A stretch of DNA of 64,000 nt, taken from contig NZ_JAHRID010000006.1 of assembly GCF_019100565.1 (NCBI RefSeq), forward strand, positions 1-64,000. The letters run 5' to 3'. The DNA is from Arsukibacterium indicum. Lineage in GTDB: Bacteria > Pseudomonadota > Gammaproteobacteria > Enterobacterales > Alteromonadaceae. Shown piece by piece: positions 1-6,683 of this stretch (position 1 is its first letter; each line of letters opens with the position of its first letter). The notes under the pieces are model-generated. The model searched no databases. It had not been told where the DNA came from and saw nothing but the letters and a program-made list of their open reading frames with translations. The position numbers were made by a program, and so were the translations under genes.

Positions 1-72
1 GGTTTAACACCAAATGAGTCAGAGAAAAGATACTGGCTTTACTATAAAACCGTGGCCAATTTTACTTGACCA

Positions 73-282
73 CTACAAAATCATATCGAAGTGGTTCCTC
101 TTCCAAAATTTTACAGTGCTCGCTTTAAAGGTGGTTGTAAGATCGATCTCGTCGCTCAATTCCGAAATACCAACATTGAAAATTTCAGCAAGTCTACAAA
201 GAGATTTTTCCCGAACTTGATGCTCTATATTATTCATTATTGTTGCATCCACAATTGCCTTTTCCCTCTGCTGATGTTGCAT
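73..282 (-). CDS. Small protein after Rhs tip A, candidate immunity protein
   Basis: This 69-aa reading frame starts inside the last 53 bases of Rhs tip A and reads on past its stop. That overlapping layout is usual for Rhs/CDI immunity genes. No signal peptide or membrane segment is visible. Its middle part (about residues 20-55, [10 protein letters not shown] then TTTFKAST) loosely resembles the helix II region of an acyl carrier protein-like fold, but it lacks a convincing DSL motif. It ends early (…HFDMIL), so it may be shortened by a nonsense change. The function is inferred from position only. It could also be a decayed gene. Confidence 0.4.
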   Translation of the reverse strand: MQHQQREKAIVDATIMNNIEHQVREKSLCRLAEIFNVGISELSDEIDLTTTFKASTVKFWKRNHFDMIL

Positions 283-1066
283 CCCAAGCCGCTTCTATAA
301 TAACCGCCCAGTTGTAAAATCCATCAACAATCAAACCACCTGTAGCTGCAGCGCCTAACGACATGCCTTTCATTGTTCGCCCAAAATCTCTAAGACCTCT
401 ACCAGAATAGTTAGTATTGCGATTCAATCTTCCATTCCATCTACTTAACTGGCTAGTATTTTGGTTAAGTTTATCCTTAGAAACTCCGAACCCTCTCAAC
501 TCGGCAGGTGTTTTTGGCATGGTTCCAACAGTGAAAGCTGCCCCTAGCGCAGCGAGGTTATTGGCTGTGCTGGAGCGATTATCTTCAACCTGTTTAGCAA
601 ACTTATCAAAATCAAAACAAGCTAATCCTTCAGGGTCTATATATTTTAAGGGATTACCCCCAACATACCCATAGGTATTAAGCCCACCCGCTAAGCCAAT
701 CGGATCGCTCTGCAGGTACCTGCCGGTTGTTGCATCATAATCCCGGAAGTAGTTATACCAACTTAGTTTTTCACTGTCCCAGTACTGACCTGGACAAAAT
801 CGTCCGGAACGATTTCATTCACACCCTCCCTGGTTGTTCACCTTCGGCAGCTTATCAGCTGTGCAAAACGGCTCTCCTGCCGTTTTGTGAACATGCATGC
901 GCAGCATGACCCGAAAGGGCGTAGGGCAGGAAGCCCGGAGTCAAGCCGATGTTAAAGTCGCCAATACTGGTAGTTAATACCGAACGGTCAAACGCTTCCA
1001 GCTTCGCCCGCCATACCACCGCTTTGCTTTGGTTGGTAATCACTTCTGGCCGGCCTAAGTGGTCGC
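230..1066 (-). pseudogene. Orphan Rhs C-terminal fragment, unit A (frameshifted by a repeat)
   Basis: On the minus strand the end of an Rhs core ([14 protein letters not shown] at 1066-1020, then DFNIG) is interrupted at 941-791 by a repeat. It resumes out of frame with [19 protein letters not shown] and the core end motif [19 protein letters not shown] near 725-655. The specific tip follows and runs without a stop to 230, ending GNCGCNNNE. The tip contains TSQLSRW and one hydrophobic stretch (roughly [19 protein letters not shown]). There is no start codon for the core. Only an internal ATG at 520 could give a 96-aa product. Rhs tips of this kind are delivered toxins in type VI secretion systems; this one is a displaced tip with no complete rhs gene in view. 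Confidence 0.75.
791..941. repeat. ~150 bp dispersed repeat inserted in Rhs core, copy 1
   Basis: Comparison with the uninterrupted core of unit C (3230-3250) shows extra DNA between the GQYWDSEK and EFNIG codons. The same block, with a few small indels, sits at the same point in unit B (1824-1970). It contains a perfect 9-bp stem, CAAAACGGC/GCCGTTTTG (864-887), and on the minus strand it would read [13 protein letters not shown]. It shifts the reading frame of the host core. No transposase gene and no clear target duplication are seen, so its mode of movement is unknown. Confidence 0.75.
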
Positions 1067-1108
1067 GTAGCAATATGCAAGACACGACCCGATAGTTCCT
1101 TAACACAT

Positions 1109-1306
1109 TTACTTGCTTCGTGAGTTAAAAATAATGGCCAATACCCCCCCAATTGCGCCACCTGCCAATGAGTAGGCAAGTAAGACATTTTCATCTGTTT
1201 CTATGCTCTTTGAACTCAGCAATGCCCCAATAAAACTAAAAAATGCCATCCAAAAAAGGAGTCTAAATACGAATTTGATAGAAGATTTATTGACCATAGG
1301 TAGCAC
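1109..1306 (-). CDS. Small membrane protein, candidate immunity partner of Rhs tip B
   Basis: A 65-aa protein with two hydrophobic segments (about residues 11-31 and 42-60) separated by a short polar loop containing SIETDEN. It starts 20 bases inside the 3' end of Rhs tip B and follows it directly. This is the usual toxin-immunity arrangement for Rhs and CDI systems. A two-helix inner-membrane immunity protein would fit a toxin acting at or passing the membrane. M4 is a possible alternative start. No family is recognised; the role is inferred from layout. Confidence 0.5.
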   Translation of the reverse strand: MLPMVNKSSIKFVFRLLFWMAFFSFIGALLSSKSIETDENVLLAYSLAGGAIGGVLAIIFNSRSK

Positions 1307-2095
1307 TCCATTTATTGCTCCAAGGATCTAAGATAATTACCGGGTCGGCGCTATTGTTTGATAAAGCCTGTGTGACCCAGTGAGTGCAATGACCTCCAAT
1401 ACACCAAGCATTTGGAGATGGAATGGTTGAAAACCGCCATTGGTCATCATACATTTGGAAGTCGAGATCGCTTTGAAGCTGCGTTGATTGCTCTCCACAA
1501 CTTTTACATCTCTCACCAAGCATGCCCCCAGTAACATCATGCAAAGAGCGTTGCATGTTGTTCAAAAATCCTGGAGATATCCTTTTTCCAGACGCTGTCA
1601 TGTTGTTAACTGTAGAATTAAATTGATTGATAATTGCAGAAACATCCTCTGGGCTAAGACCTAAACTATCCACAAGACGAATTGGATTACTAAACACGTA
1701 CCCATAGGTATTAAACCCACCCGCTAAACCAATCGGGTCGCTCTGCAAGTAACGCCCTGTAGTCGCATCATAATCCCGGAAGGTGTTATACCAGCTTAGT
1801 TTTTCACTGTCCCAGTATTGGCCTGGACAAAATCGTCCGGAACGTTTTCATTCACACCCTCCCTGGTGTTCACCTTCGGCAGCTTATCAGCTGTGCAAAA
1901 CGGCTCTCCTGCCGTTTTGTGAACATGCGCAGCATGGCCCGACAGGGCGTAGGGCAGGAAGCCCGCAGTCAACCCTATGTTAAAGTCACCGATAGTCGTT
2001 GACAGTACCGTACGGTCAAACGCCTCCAACTTAGCCCGCCATACCACCGCTTTGCTTTGGTTGGTTATCACCTCTGGTGGGGCTAAGTGGTCGCG
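1287..2095 (-). pseudogene. Orphan Rhs C-terminal fragment, unit B, with papain-like tip candidate
   Basis: The core begins with [14 protein letters not shown] near 2095, is split and frameshifted by the repeat at 1824-1970, and resumes through [19 protein letters not shown] (about 1755-1690). The tip that follows is about 130 residues. It shows GERCKSCGEQS, then GGHCTHWVTQAL, then VIILDPW in that order. The order Cys, His, Asp with aromatic and small neighbours is what a papain-like or NlpC/transglutaminase-type cysteine hydrolase would show, but the fold assignment is inference. The tip frame is intact to its stop at 1287 and overlaps the following membrane protein gene. As a whole the unit has no start codon and is read as a displaced tip. 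Confidence 0.7.
1824..1970. repeat. ~147 bp dispersed repeat inserted in Rhs core, copy 2
   Basis: This is the second copy of the block at 791-941, at the identical point of the core of unit B. It differs from copy 1 by a few 2-4 base indels and some substitutions, and it keeps the CAAAACGGC/GCCGTTTTG stem. It reads [19 protein letters not shown] on the minus strand and leaves the two halves of the core in different frames. The shared position suggests that one interrupted core was duplicated with its repeat, rather than two independent insertions. Confidence 0.75.
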
Positions 2096-2163
2096 CTGCA
2101 AGAATCAAGAAGCGACTCCGTAGTTCTTTCGGAGTCGCGCCCTCATATCTCGGCTTTAAAAAT

Positions 2164-2733
2164 TTAAGTGCAAGGAATTTCAAGGCGCTTCCAACGCTCA
2201 GTATCGTCAGTAGAAACACTTAATGTATATTCATAGTGAACCGCAGCATAAGCTGGCAGAGGCGGAATATCATGGTATTCAAATCGCCACACAGCTAAAC
2301 CTCTCAGGCAAATTTGTTCTTTTTCAGGTATCGACATATCCAGTTCATAGCGTCCGGGGTCATTTTCGAAAAATAAAAACTCTACACCATATTCATTTTG
2401 TTGCAGGGGCTCTGCTGCAAATGACATTTCCGGTTTTAATTGCGACCAAAATATGATGTCCCGAACATAACGAGTTGGTAGTTTATGCACCATGCTGACG
2501 TGTAACGTTAAGCTATCTTCATAGTTATGAATAAAATAGCGACCACCAGAAATTTCATACAAGCTTTGCTGAAACTCAGCATCCAGTCCAATCAACCAGC
2601 TTTGCACTGCAAAGCGGCTACCAGGGCTAAAGTGCAACAATGCCAGGCTAAAAAAGCAAATGGATAGGCAATAGCCGAGCAGCCTGACAGGCCATGAGGT
2701 TGGCTTTTTATTGCCTTTGTTAAAGTGAGCCAC
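2164..2733 (-). CDS. Membrane-anchored protein after Rhs tip C, candidate immunity protein
   Basis: A 189-aa protein with a GTG start overlapping the last 14 bases of Rhs tip C. A purine-rich GGGGGCGG stretch just upstream could serve as ribosome binding site. It has one N-terminal transmembrane segment (about residues 18-36, LLGYCLSICFFSLALLHF). A polar domain of about 150 residues follows and is probably periplasmic. No domain is recognised. Position and overlap suggest an immunity or accessory role for the preceding tip. It could equally be unrelated cargo of the Rhs array. Confidence 0.55.
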   Translation of the reverse strand: MAHFNKGNKKPTSWPVRLLGYCLSICFFSLALLHFSPGSRFAVQSWLIGLDAEFQQSLYEISGGRYFIHNYEDSLTLHVSMVHKLPTRYVRDIIFWSQLKPEMSFAAEPLQQNEYGVEFLFFENDPGRYELDMSIPEKEQICLRGLAVWRFEYHDIPPLPAYAAVHYEYTLSVSTDDTERWKRLEIPCT

Positions 2734-3530
2734 AGGCCGCCCCCGCTACTACTAAAGCCAAACCAGCTACACCTGCCGTGCCACCAAAGCTATTGTTGAT
2801 ATTCCATTCTGCAGCTTGCCTTGCCATATCATTCCTTGTTGACTCTACCGCCCTTATTGCTTCGCGATATTTATTTTTTTGAGTTGTATCACTGCACTGT
2901 TTTGCTTCAGCTTCCCACGTATCAAGCTGAGTATTCAGTTTATCTGCCTGCTTTTGGTAAGGATTTTCTTTAGTTGCGCCTACCACAGCGCTTCTTACCC
3001 CTCCCATATCTAAGGCAAATGCACCAATAGTCACTCCAAAGCAAGCAAATTTGATATGTTTACGATAAAGGCCGTGCTCATCTACAAAATTTACCGGATT
3101 CCCTCCAACATACCCATAAGTATTTAACCCACCCGCTAAGCCTATCGGGTCGCTCTGCAGGTATCGGCCTGTTGTTGCATCATAATCCCGGAAGTAGTTA
3201 TACCAGCTGAGTTTTTCACTGTCCCAGTACTGGCCAGGGAAGCCTATATTAAACTCGCCAATGCTGGTAGTAAGTACAGAGCGGTCAAACGCTTCCAGCT
3301 TTGCCCGCCAAACTACGCCTTTGCTTTGGTTGGTTATCACCTCTGGCCGGCCTAAGTGGTCGTTATGCACATAATACAGCTGGTTATTTAAAATATAACC
3401 CACTACCTGGCCCTGAAAGTAAATTTATTGCTTGGTGGTGCCTTCTGCTAACAGCTGGCCATCTGGACTGTAAATAAAGCGGGTGATATTACTGCCGACT
3501 TTTTTAAACACCCGCTGGCCCAGCGTGTTA
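2720..3530 (-). pseudogene. Orphan Rhs C-terminal fragment, unit C (5' truncated, in-frame TAA)
   Basis: The frame can be followed from about 3530 (TLGQRVFKKVGSNITRFIYS) through a TAA at 3425-3427, where the context (TTKQ-stop-IYFQGQVVGY) suggests a former CAA codon. It then continues through [24 protein letters not shown] and [19 protein letters not shown] to the tip. A GTG at 3403 could start a 227-aa product. This core lacks the repeat found in units A and B and is the best template for comparison. The tip has two hydrophobic segments (KFACFGVTIGAFAL and GTAGVAGLALVVAG) around a charged helical stretch, so a membrane-acting toxin is possible. Upstream of 3530 the Rhs similarity stops abruptly. 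Confidence 0.75.
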
Positions 3531-3540
3531 CTGACAGAAA

Positions 3541-3573
3541 GGGACAGTAGTTAATTAGCTACTGCCCTTTTTT
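3541..3573 (+). terminator. Palindrome with T run
   Basis: GGGACAGTAG and CTACTGCCC form a stem with one bulged A around a TTAATTA centre, followed by six Ts at 3568-3573. As read on the plus strand it is terminator-like, although no plus-strand gene ends here. It lies 3' of the 53-aa minus-strand gene. Its centre resembles that of the stronger palindrome at 3834-3860, so the two may be a pair of REP-type repeats rather than terminators. Confidence 0.4.
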
Positions 3574-3588
3574 CCTTTGCGATTTTTG

Positions 3589-3750
3589 TTAGAGTGGCTT
3601 GATGCGTATTAACGTTGATACAACAATCAACCAGATGACAATAACGACTGCTACTAGGTAAATATTACCAAGCTCCCACACTTTGAAGCCAATCCAAAAA
3701 CTAATGATGTTAACTAAGGTCATTATTATGGTTAATGTATTTTTTTTCAT
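3589..3750 (-). CDS. 53-aa hydrophobic peptide
   Basis: ATG at 3750 is preceded by GGAAGAG at a good distance. The product is 53 residues with two closely spaced hydrophobic helices (roughly 5-23 and 28-47: ISFWIGF…, YLVAVVIVIWLIVVS) and a basic end (RIKPL). It lies between the Rhs array and the RAYT remnant, bracketed by two palindromes. No family is recognised. A small membrane immunity-like or toxin-like role is possible but unsupported beyond location. The ribosome binding site makes it more likely to be real than a chance frame. Confidence 0.45.
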   Translation of the reverse strand: MKKNTLTIIMTLVNIISFWIGFKVWELGNIYLVAVVIVIWLIVVSTLIRIKPL

Positions 3751-3833
3751 GCTTACTCTTCCATGCAATAAGAATCAGAACCTTTTCTCAAAACATTTTC
3801 ATCTTTGTCCCTGATTTTCCATTCATGAAAAAG

Positions 3834-3860
3834 GGGTCGGAGCTAATTAAGCTCCGACCC
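3834..3860. repeat. REP-like palindrome
   Basis: A perfect 10-bp stem, GGGTCGGAGC/GCTCCGACCC, with a 7-base AT-rich loop (TAATTAA). It sits exactly at the 3' end of the RAYT coding remnant, whose last codons run into it. REP palindromes next to their tyrosine transposase genes are the known arrangement for RAYT elements. Confidence 0.6.
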
Positions 3861-4020
3861 GCTTCGCTTCGTTGCTGGCCTGCCTGGCTTGCATTTACCT
3901 AAGCGCACACCCAGTGCGCGCTCTATTTCTGCCCGAAAACGCTCGCCACCTAATGGGTAATTGTACATTCAACTGTGGCGAATAGTATCAAGTTCATCCT
4001 CACCGAGTTCTGCCGGTAAA
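3843..4020 (-). pseudogene. 3' remnant of a REP-associated tyrosine transposase (RAYT)
   Basis: In one minus-strand frame the region reads ELGEDELDTIRHS, a stop, then YNYPLGGERFRAEIERALG, VRLGKCKPGRP and ATKRSGSELN. The PLG.ERF..EIE..L and K.GRP pattern is the typical C-terminus of TnpA_REP (IS200-like) transposases. The catalytic HUH and Tyr part is missing and a TGA interrupts the remnant, so it is dead. It runs directly into the 3' end of the amidohydrolase gene near 4020 and ends in the palindrome at 3834-3860. Confidence 0.6.
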
Positions 4021-4902
4021 CCCATACCACACTCTGGCTGTGCCGGCACTTAATTGCTGCCAGCCAGTGCTGCTCAGCCCTAAGTTGGTCAGTAACTGAT
4101 AATAACGCTGCCACAGCTGCTGATAACTACCCTGCCACAAACATAACGGAAAATTGCTGGCCAGCATCAGCCGCTCGAGCGGCCACTCGCTGAGTACGGC
4201 AGCGAATACCTGCTGCTGCCAGGCCAGATCCGGCTGACTGTTGCGCCCGGCCGTCAGCATTTCAAAACCTGATAATTTCATTGCTACGTTTGCCCGGCCT
4301 GCCAGCGTTTGCACCGCCTTTTGCCAGGCCGAAAACTGCTCTGGCCGGGCTAAACCGGCATGGTTAAGCACCAGCTTTAACTCAGGAAACTGCTGTGCCA
4401 GCTGTTGAATTCTGACCACATTTTTCGCGTTGGCCAGGCTGCACTGCAGCTCCAGCACCAACTGATGCTCTGCTAACGCACCTGCGATCTGCGCCAGCTG
4501 CGGCGCATGCAGCCAGTGCTCATCGTCGCCTTCAAAAATATGCCGCACTCCCGCCGGCTGATATGGCAGCAGCGCCTGCAGCTTTTGCCTGATTTGGTCA
4601 ATTGGCAGGCTGCAATCCAGAAACGCCACTGCTCGGTGCGGCACTGTTACCTTTTGCTCTGCCAACCAGGCTAACTCACGCTCTGGCGCATTGTTATCAA
4701 AGCCGGCCTCAATATGCACCAGCCCGGCCAGACGAAATGGCGGCTCCAGCTTCAGCTGAGAAACTGAGTAATCCTGCTGCAACAGTGCTTTATCTGGCCA
4801 GTGTGGCGGATTGTCGCTTTTAAGCCAATGATACTGGCCTCTACTTAGTTGCCACAGATGTATGTGTGGATCGACAATATCCAGTACGTCTGTGCTGCTC
4901 AT
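4000..4902 (-). CDS. Amidohydrolase-2 family hydrolase (sugar lactonase-like)
   Basis: A 300-aa TIM-barrel metal-dependent hydrolase of the COG3618 type, which includes L-fuconolactonases and other sugar lactonases. It begins with the metal-binding motif VDPHIHLW near residues 10-17. It has LNHAGL around residue 180 and LASNFPLCLW near 250, where the family carries a GSD/GSN-P motif. I chose ATG 4902, ten bases after the SDR stop, over the upstream TTG at 4938 inside the SDR gene. The last residues (WYGFTGRTR) deviate from the family end. They appear to be read into the neighbouring transposase remnant, so the native C-terminus has been replaced. With the SDR upstream it probably acts in oxidation and ring opening of a sugar; the substrate is unknown. 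Confidence 0.75.
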   Translation of the reverse strand: MSSTDVLDIVDPHIHLWQLSRGQYHWLKSDNPPHWPDKALLQQDYSVSQLKLEPPFRLAGLVHIEAGFDNNAPERELAWLAEQKVTVPHRAVAFLDCSLPIDQIRQKLQALLPYQPAGVRHIFEGDDEHWLHAPQLAQIAGALAEHQLVLELQCSLANAKNVVRIQQLAQQFPELKLVLNHAGLARPEQFSAWQKAVQTLAGRANVAMKLSGFEMLTAGRNSQPDLAWQQQVFAAVLSEWPLERLMLASNFPLCLWQGSYQQLWQRYYQLLTNLGLSSTGWQQLSAGTARVWYGFTGRTR

Positions 4903-4912
4903 CACTGTTTGC

Positions 4913-5641
4913 TCACTGACAGGTGTACCCGCCGTCAATCACTTGCAGGCTGCCAGTTATAAAACGGGCGTTATCGCTCGCCAGAAAGGCCACCAGCGCG
5001 GCCACTTCTTCTGGCTGTCCTAAGCGGCCAAGTGGTTGCTCGCCGGCTTCCTCAGCCACCACAGCCGCTTTATCAGCGCCACTATTAGCGCAGTAGCGAT
5101 CAATGGCCTGATGAAATAACGGGGTTTCAATGGTGCCCGGGCATACCGCGTTGGCCCTGATATTAAAACGGGCATAATCCAGCGCGGTGGTTTTCGCCAT
5201 AGATGCCAAGGCATGTTTGGTCAGGTTGTAGGCAAAAGAGTTTTTCTTGGCTATCAGCGCCTGATCGGAAGCAATCAGCACTATGGCACCACTGTGTTGG
5301 CTGCGCATTTGCGGCAACACCGCCTGAATTGCGGCGTAAGCGCCTTTAACATTCAGGGCAAACAAGCTATCCAGCGTGGTTTCGTCAGTGGCTTCGATAT
5401 CAGCACTAAGATGACGTCCGGCATTGGATACCAACACATCAACCCGGCGGGTTTCGCTGATAATCTTCTGTATAACCTCGTTAACCGCCGCCACCCGGCT
5501 GACATCACACTGGCGGTAGTCACCCAGTTCACCCGGCACAATATCCAGATTAAATACCTGATATTGTTCAGTTAATAATTTTTCAACGGTGGCAAAACCA
5601 ATACCCTTGCTACCACCGGTAACAATAGCAACTTTTTTCAT
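4913..5641 (-). CDS. SDR-family oxidoreductase
   Basis: A 242-aa classical short-chain dehydrogenase. It shows the nucleotide-binding TGGSKGIG at residues 8-15, the NAG motif (LVSNAGR), a catalytic Ser in LIASD, YNLTK as YxxxK, and a PGTIETPLF segment after it. DxD-like LDIV after beta strand 2 points to NAD rather than NADP. ATG 5641 was chosen because AGGAAC lies just upstream. An in-frame ATG 11 codons earlier lacks a good site. It is transcribed with the amidohydrolase 10 bases downstream, so the pair may convert a sugar to a lactone and then an acid. The true substrate cannot be told from sequence. Confidence 0.8.
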   Translation of the reverse strand: MKKVAIVTGGSKGIGFATVEKLLTEQYQVFNLDIVPGELGDYRQCDVSRVAAVNEVIQKIISETRRVDVLVSNAGRHLSADIEATDETTLDSLFALNVKGAYAAIQAVLPQMRSQHSGAIVLIASDQALIAKKNSFAYNLTKHALASMAKTTALDYARFNIRANAVCPGTIETPLFHQAIDRYCANSGADKAAVVAEEAGEQPLGRLGQPEEVAALVAFLASDNARFITGSLQVIDGGYTCQ

Positions 5642-5805
5642 GCCAGTTCCTGTTATTTCACGTACAAACATCATAAGCCAAGTACGCTTTTTTCTGAAAT
5701 TTTTACCATCGCTGTAACGCTGTTGTCACTTAACTATTTTATTTTACAACAAAGTGTGGTAGAACTTTCGTTGAAAATAACAACAACATCAGCAGAGGCC
5801 GTATT

Positions 5806-5979
5806 ATGGAAAGCTTCGAAGAATTACTGAACATGTTGGAACGCCCGGCAGCAAAACCTAAAGCTGTTAAGCGTAAATGGCGCGAAATTGAAGAGTTAAA
5901 AGAGCGCCATCGTCTGAAAAAAGAGCTATGCGACATAGACTGGACCATAGAGCCAGAGCTGGCCGATATCGAGTTATAA
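5806..5979 (+). CDS. DUF3545 family protein
   Basis: A 57-aa, highly charged helical protein starting MESFEELLNMLERP, with KRKWREIEELKERHRLKKEL in the middle and an acidic end. Length and sequence match the small DUF3545 proteins found in Alteromonadales and Vibrionales, whose function is unknown. It is transcribed divergently from the SDR gene and followed by a clear hairpin terminator. The minus-strand frame over the same bases is its antisense shadow. Confidence 0.8.
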   Translation: MESFEELLNMLERPAAKPKAVKRKWREIEELKERHRLKKELCDIDWTIEPELADIEL

Positions 5980-5983
5980 CGCC

Positions 5984-6016
5984 AACGCCCAATCACTGAT
6001 TGGGCGTTGCTGTTTT
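5984..6016 (+). terminator. Terminator after the DUF3545 gene
   Basis: The 11-bp stem AACGCCCAATC/GATTGGGCGTT with an ACT loop is followed by GCTGTTTT. It lies between the convergent DUF3545 and ung genes and may serve both. Confidence 0.8.
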
Positions 6017-6683
6017 AACGGCAGACTGAATGCCAGTTAATGGCAGGCCGGTTGCTATCTTGCAACAGGCTATTGGTATGCAGAAAATGGCCACAACCTA
6101 AAAAGCCTCTGTGCGCTGACAATGGTGACGGGTGCGGCGCACTCAGAATATGGTGCTGTTCACCGTCAATCAGGCGGGCCTTTTTCTGGGCATGGCTGCC
6201 CCATAGCAAAAACACAATGCCGTGGCAGTGCTGGCTGATGCTGCTGATCACCTGATCGGTAAACTGTTCCCAACCCAACTTGCGATGCGAGTTAGGCTGG
6301 TTAGCAATAACGGTGAGTACCGTGTTTAGCAGCAATACGCCCTGCTCTGCCCAGCTTTGCAAATTGCCATGGCCCGGCACACTGAAATCAGGGTATTCCA
6401 GCGCCAGCTCTTTGTAAATATTGGCCAGTGAGGGTGGCACTTTTACCCCATCCCGCACTGAAAAAGCCAGACCATGCGCCTGGTTTGGCCCATGGTAAGG
6501 GTCCTGCCCTAATACTACTACTTTCAGGCTGGCAAGCTCAGTCAGTTTAAAAGCATTGAACACATCGGCCTGTGGTGGATATATCACCGTGCCGGCACTG
6601 CGCGCGGCCGCTACCTCATCCAGCAGCGCCGTAAAATACGGCTGCTGCTTTTGTTCACCTAATAGTTGCTGCCAGTCCGTCAT
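6015..6683 (-). CDS. ung: Uracil-DNA glycosylase
   Basis: A 222-aa family 1 uracil-DNA glycosylase, the usual length. It removes uracil from DNA in base excision repair. The water-activating motif GQDPYHG is at residues 59-65 with catalytic Asp61. The C-terminal [11 protein letters not shown] loop that carries the catalytic His and inserts into the minor groove is intact. Its ATG overlaps the thrC stop by four bases (ATGA), so it is likely co-transcribed at the end of the thr operon. Confidence 0.96.
   Translation of the reverse strand: MTDWQQLLGEQKQQPYFTALLDEVAAARSAGTVIYPPQADVFNAFKLTELASLKVVVLGQDPYHGPNQAHGLAFSVRDGVKVPPSLANIYKELALEYPDFSVPGHGNLQSWAEQGVLLLNTVLTVIANQPNSHRKLGWEQFTDQVISSISQHCHGIVFLLWGSHAQKKARLIDGEQHHILSAPHPSPLSAHRGFLGCGHFLHTNSLLQDSNRPAINWHSVCR

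Noticed and set aside
988-1194. 68-aa minus-strand frame between Rhs units A and B
   Set aside because: It overlaps the core of unit A in another frame and the end of the small membrane protein gene. It has no support as a gene.
5739-5996. An 85-aa minus-strand frame over the DUF3545 gene
   Set aside because: It is antisense to a recognised small family gene with its own terminator, and its Ser/Arg-rich sequence has no family features.
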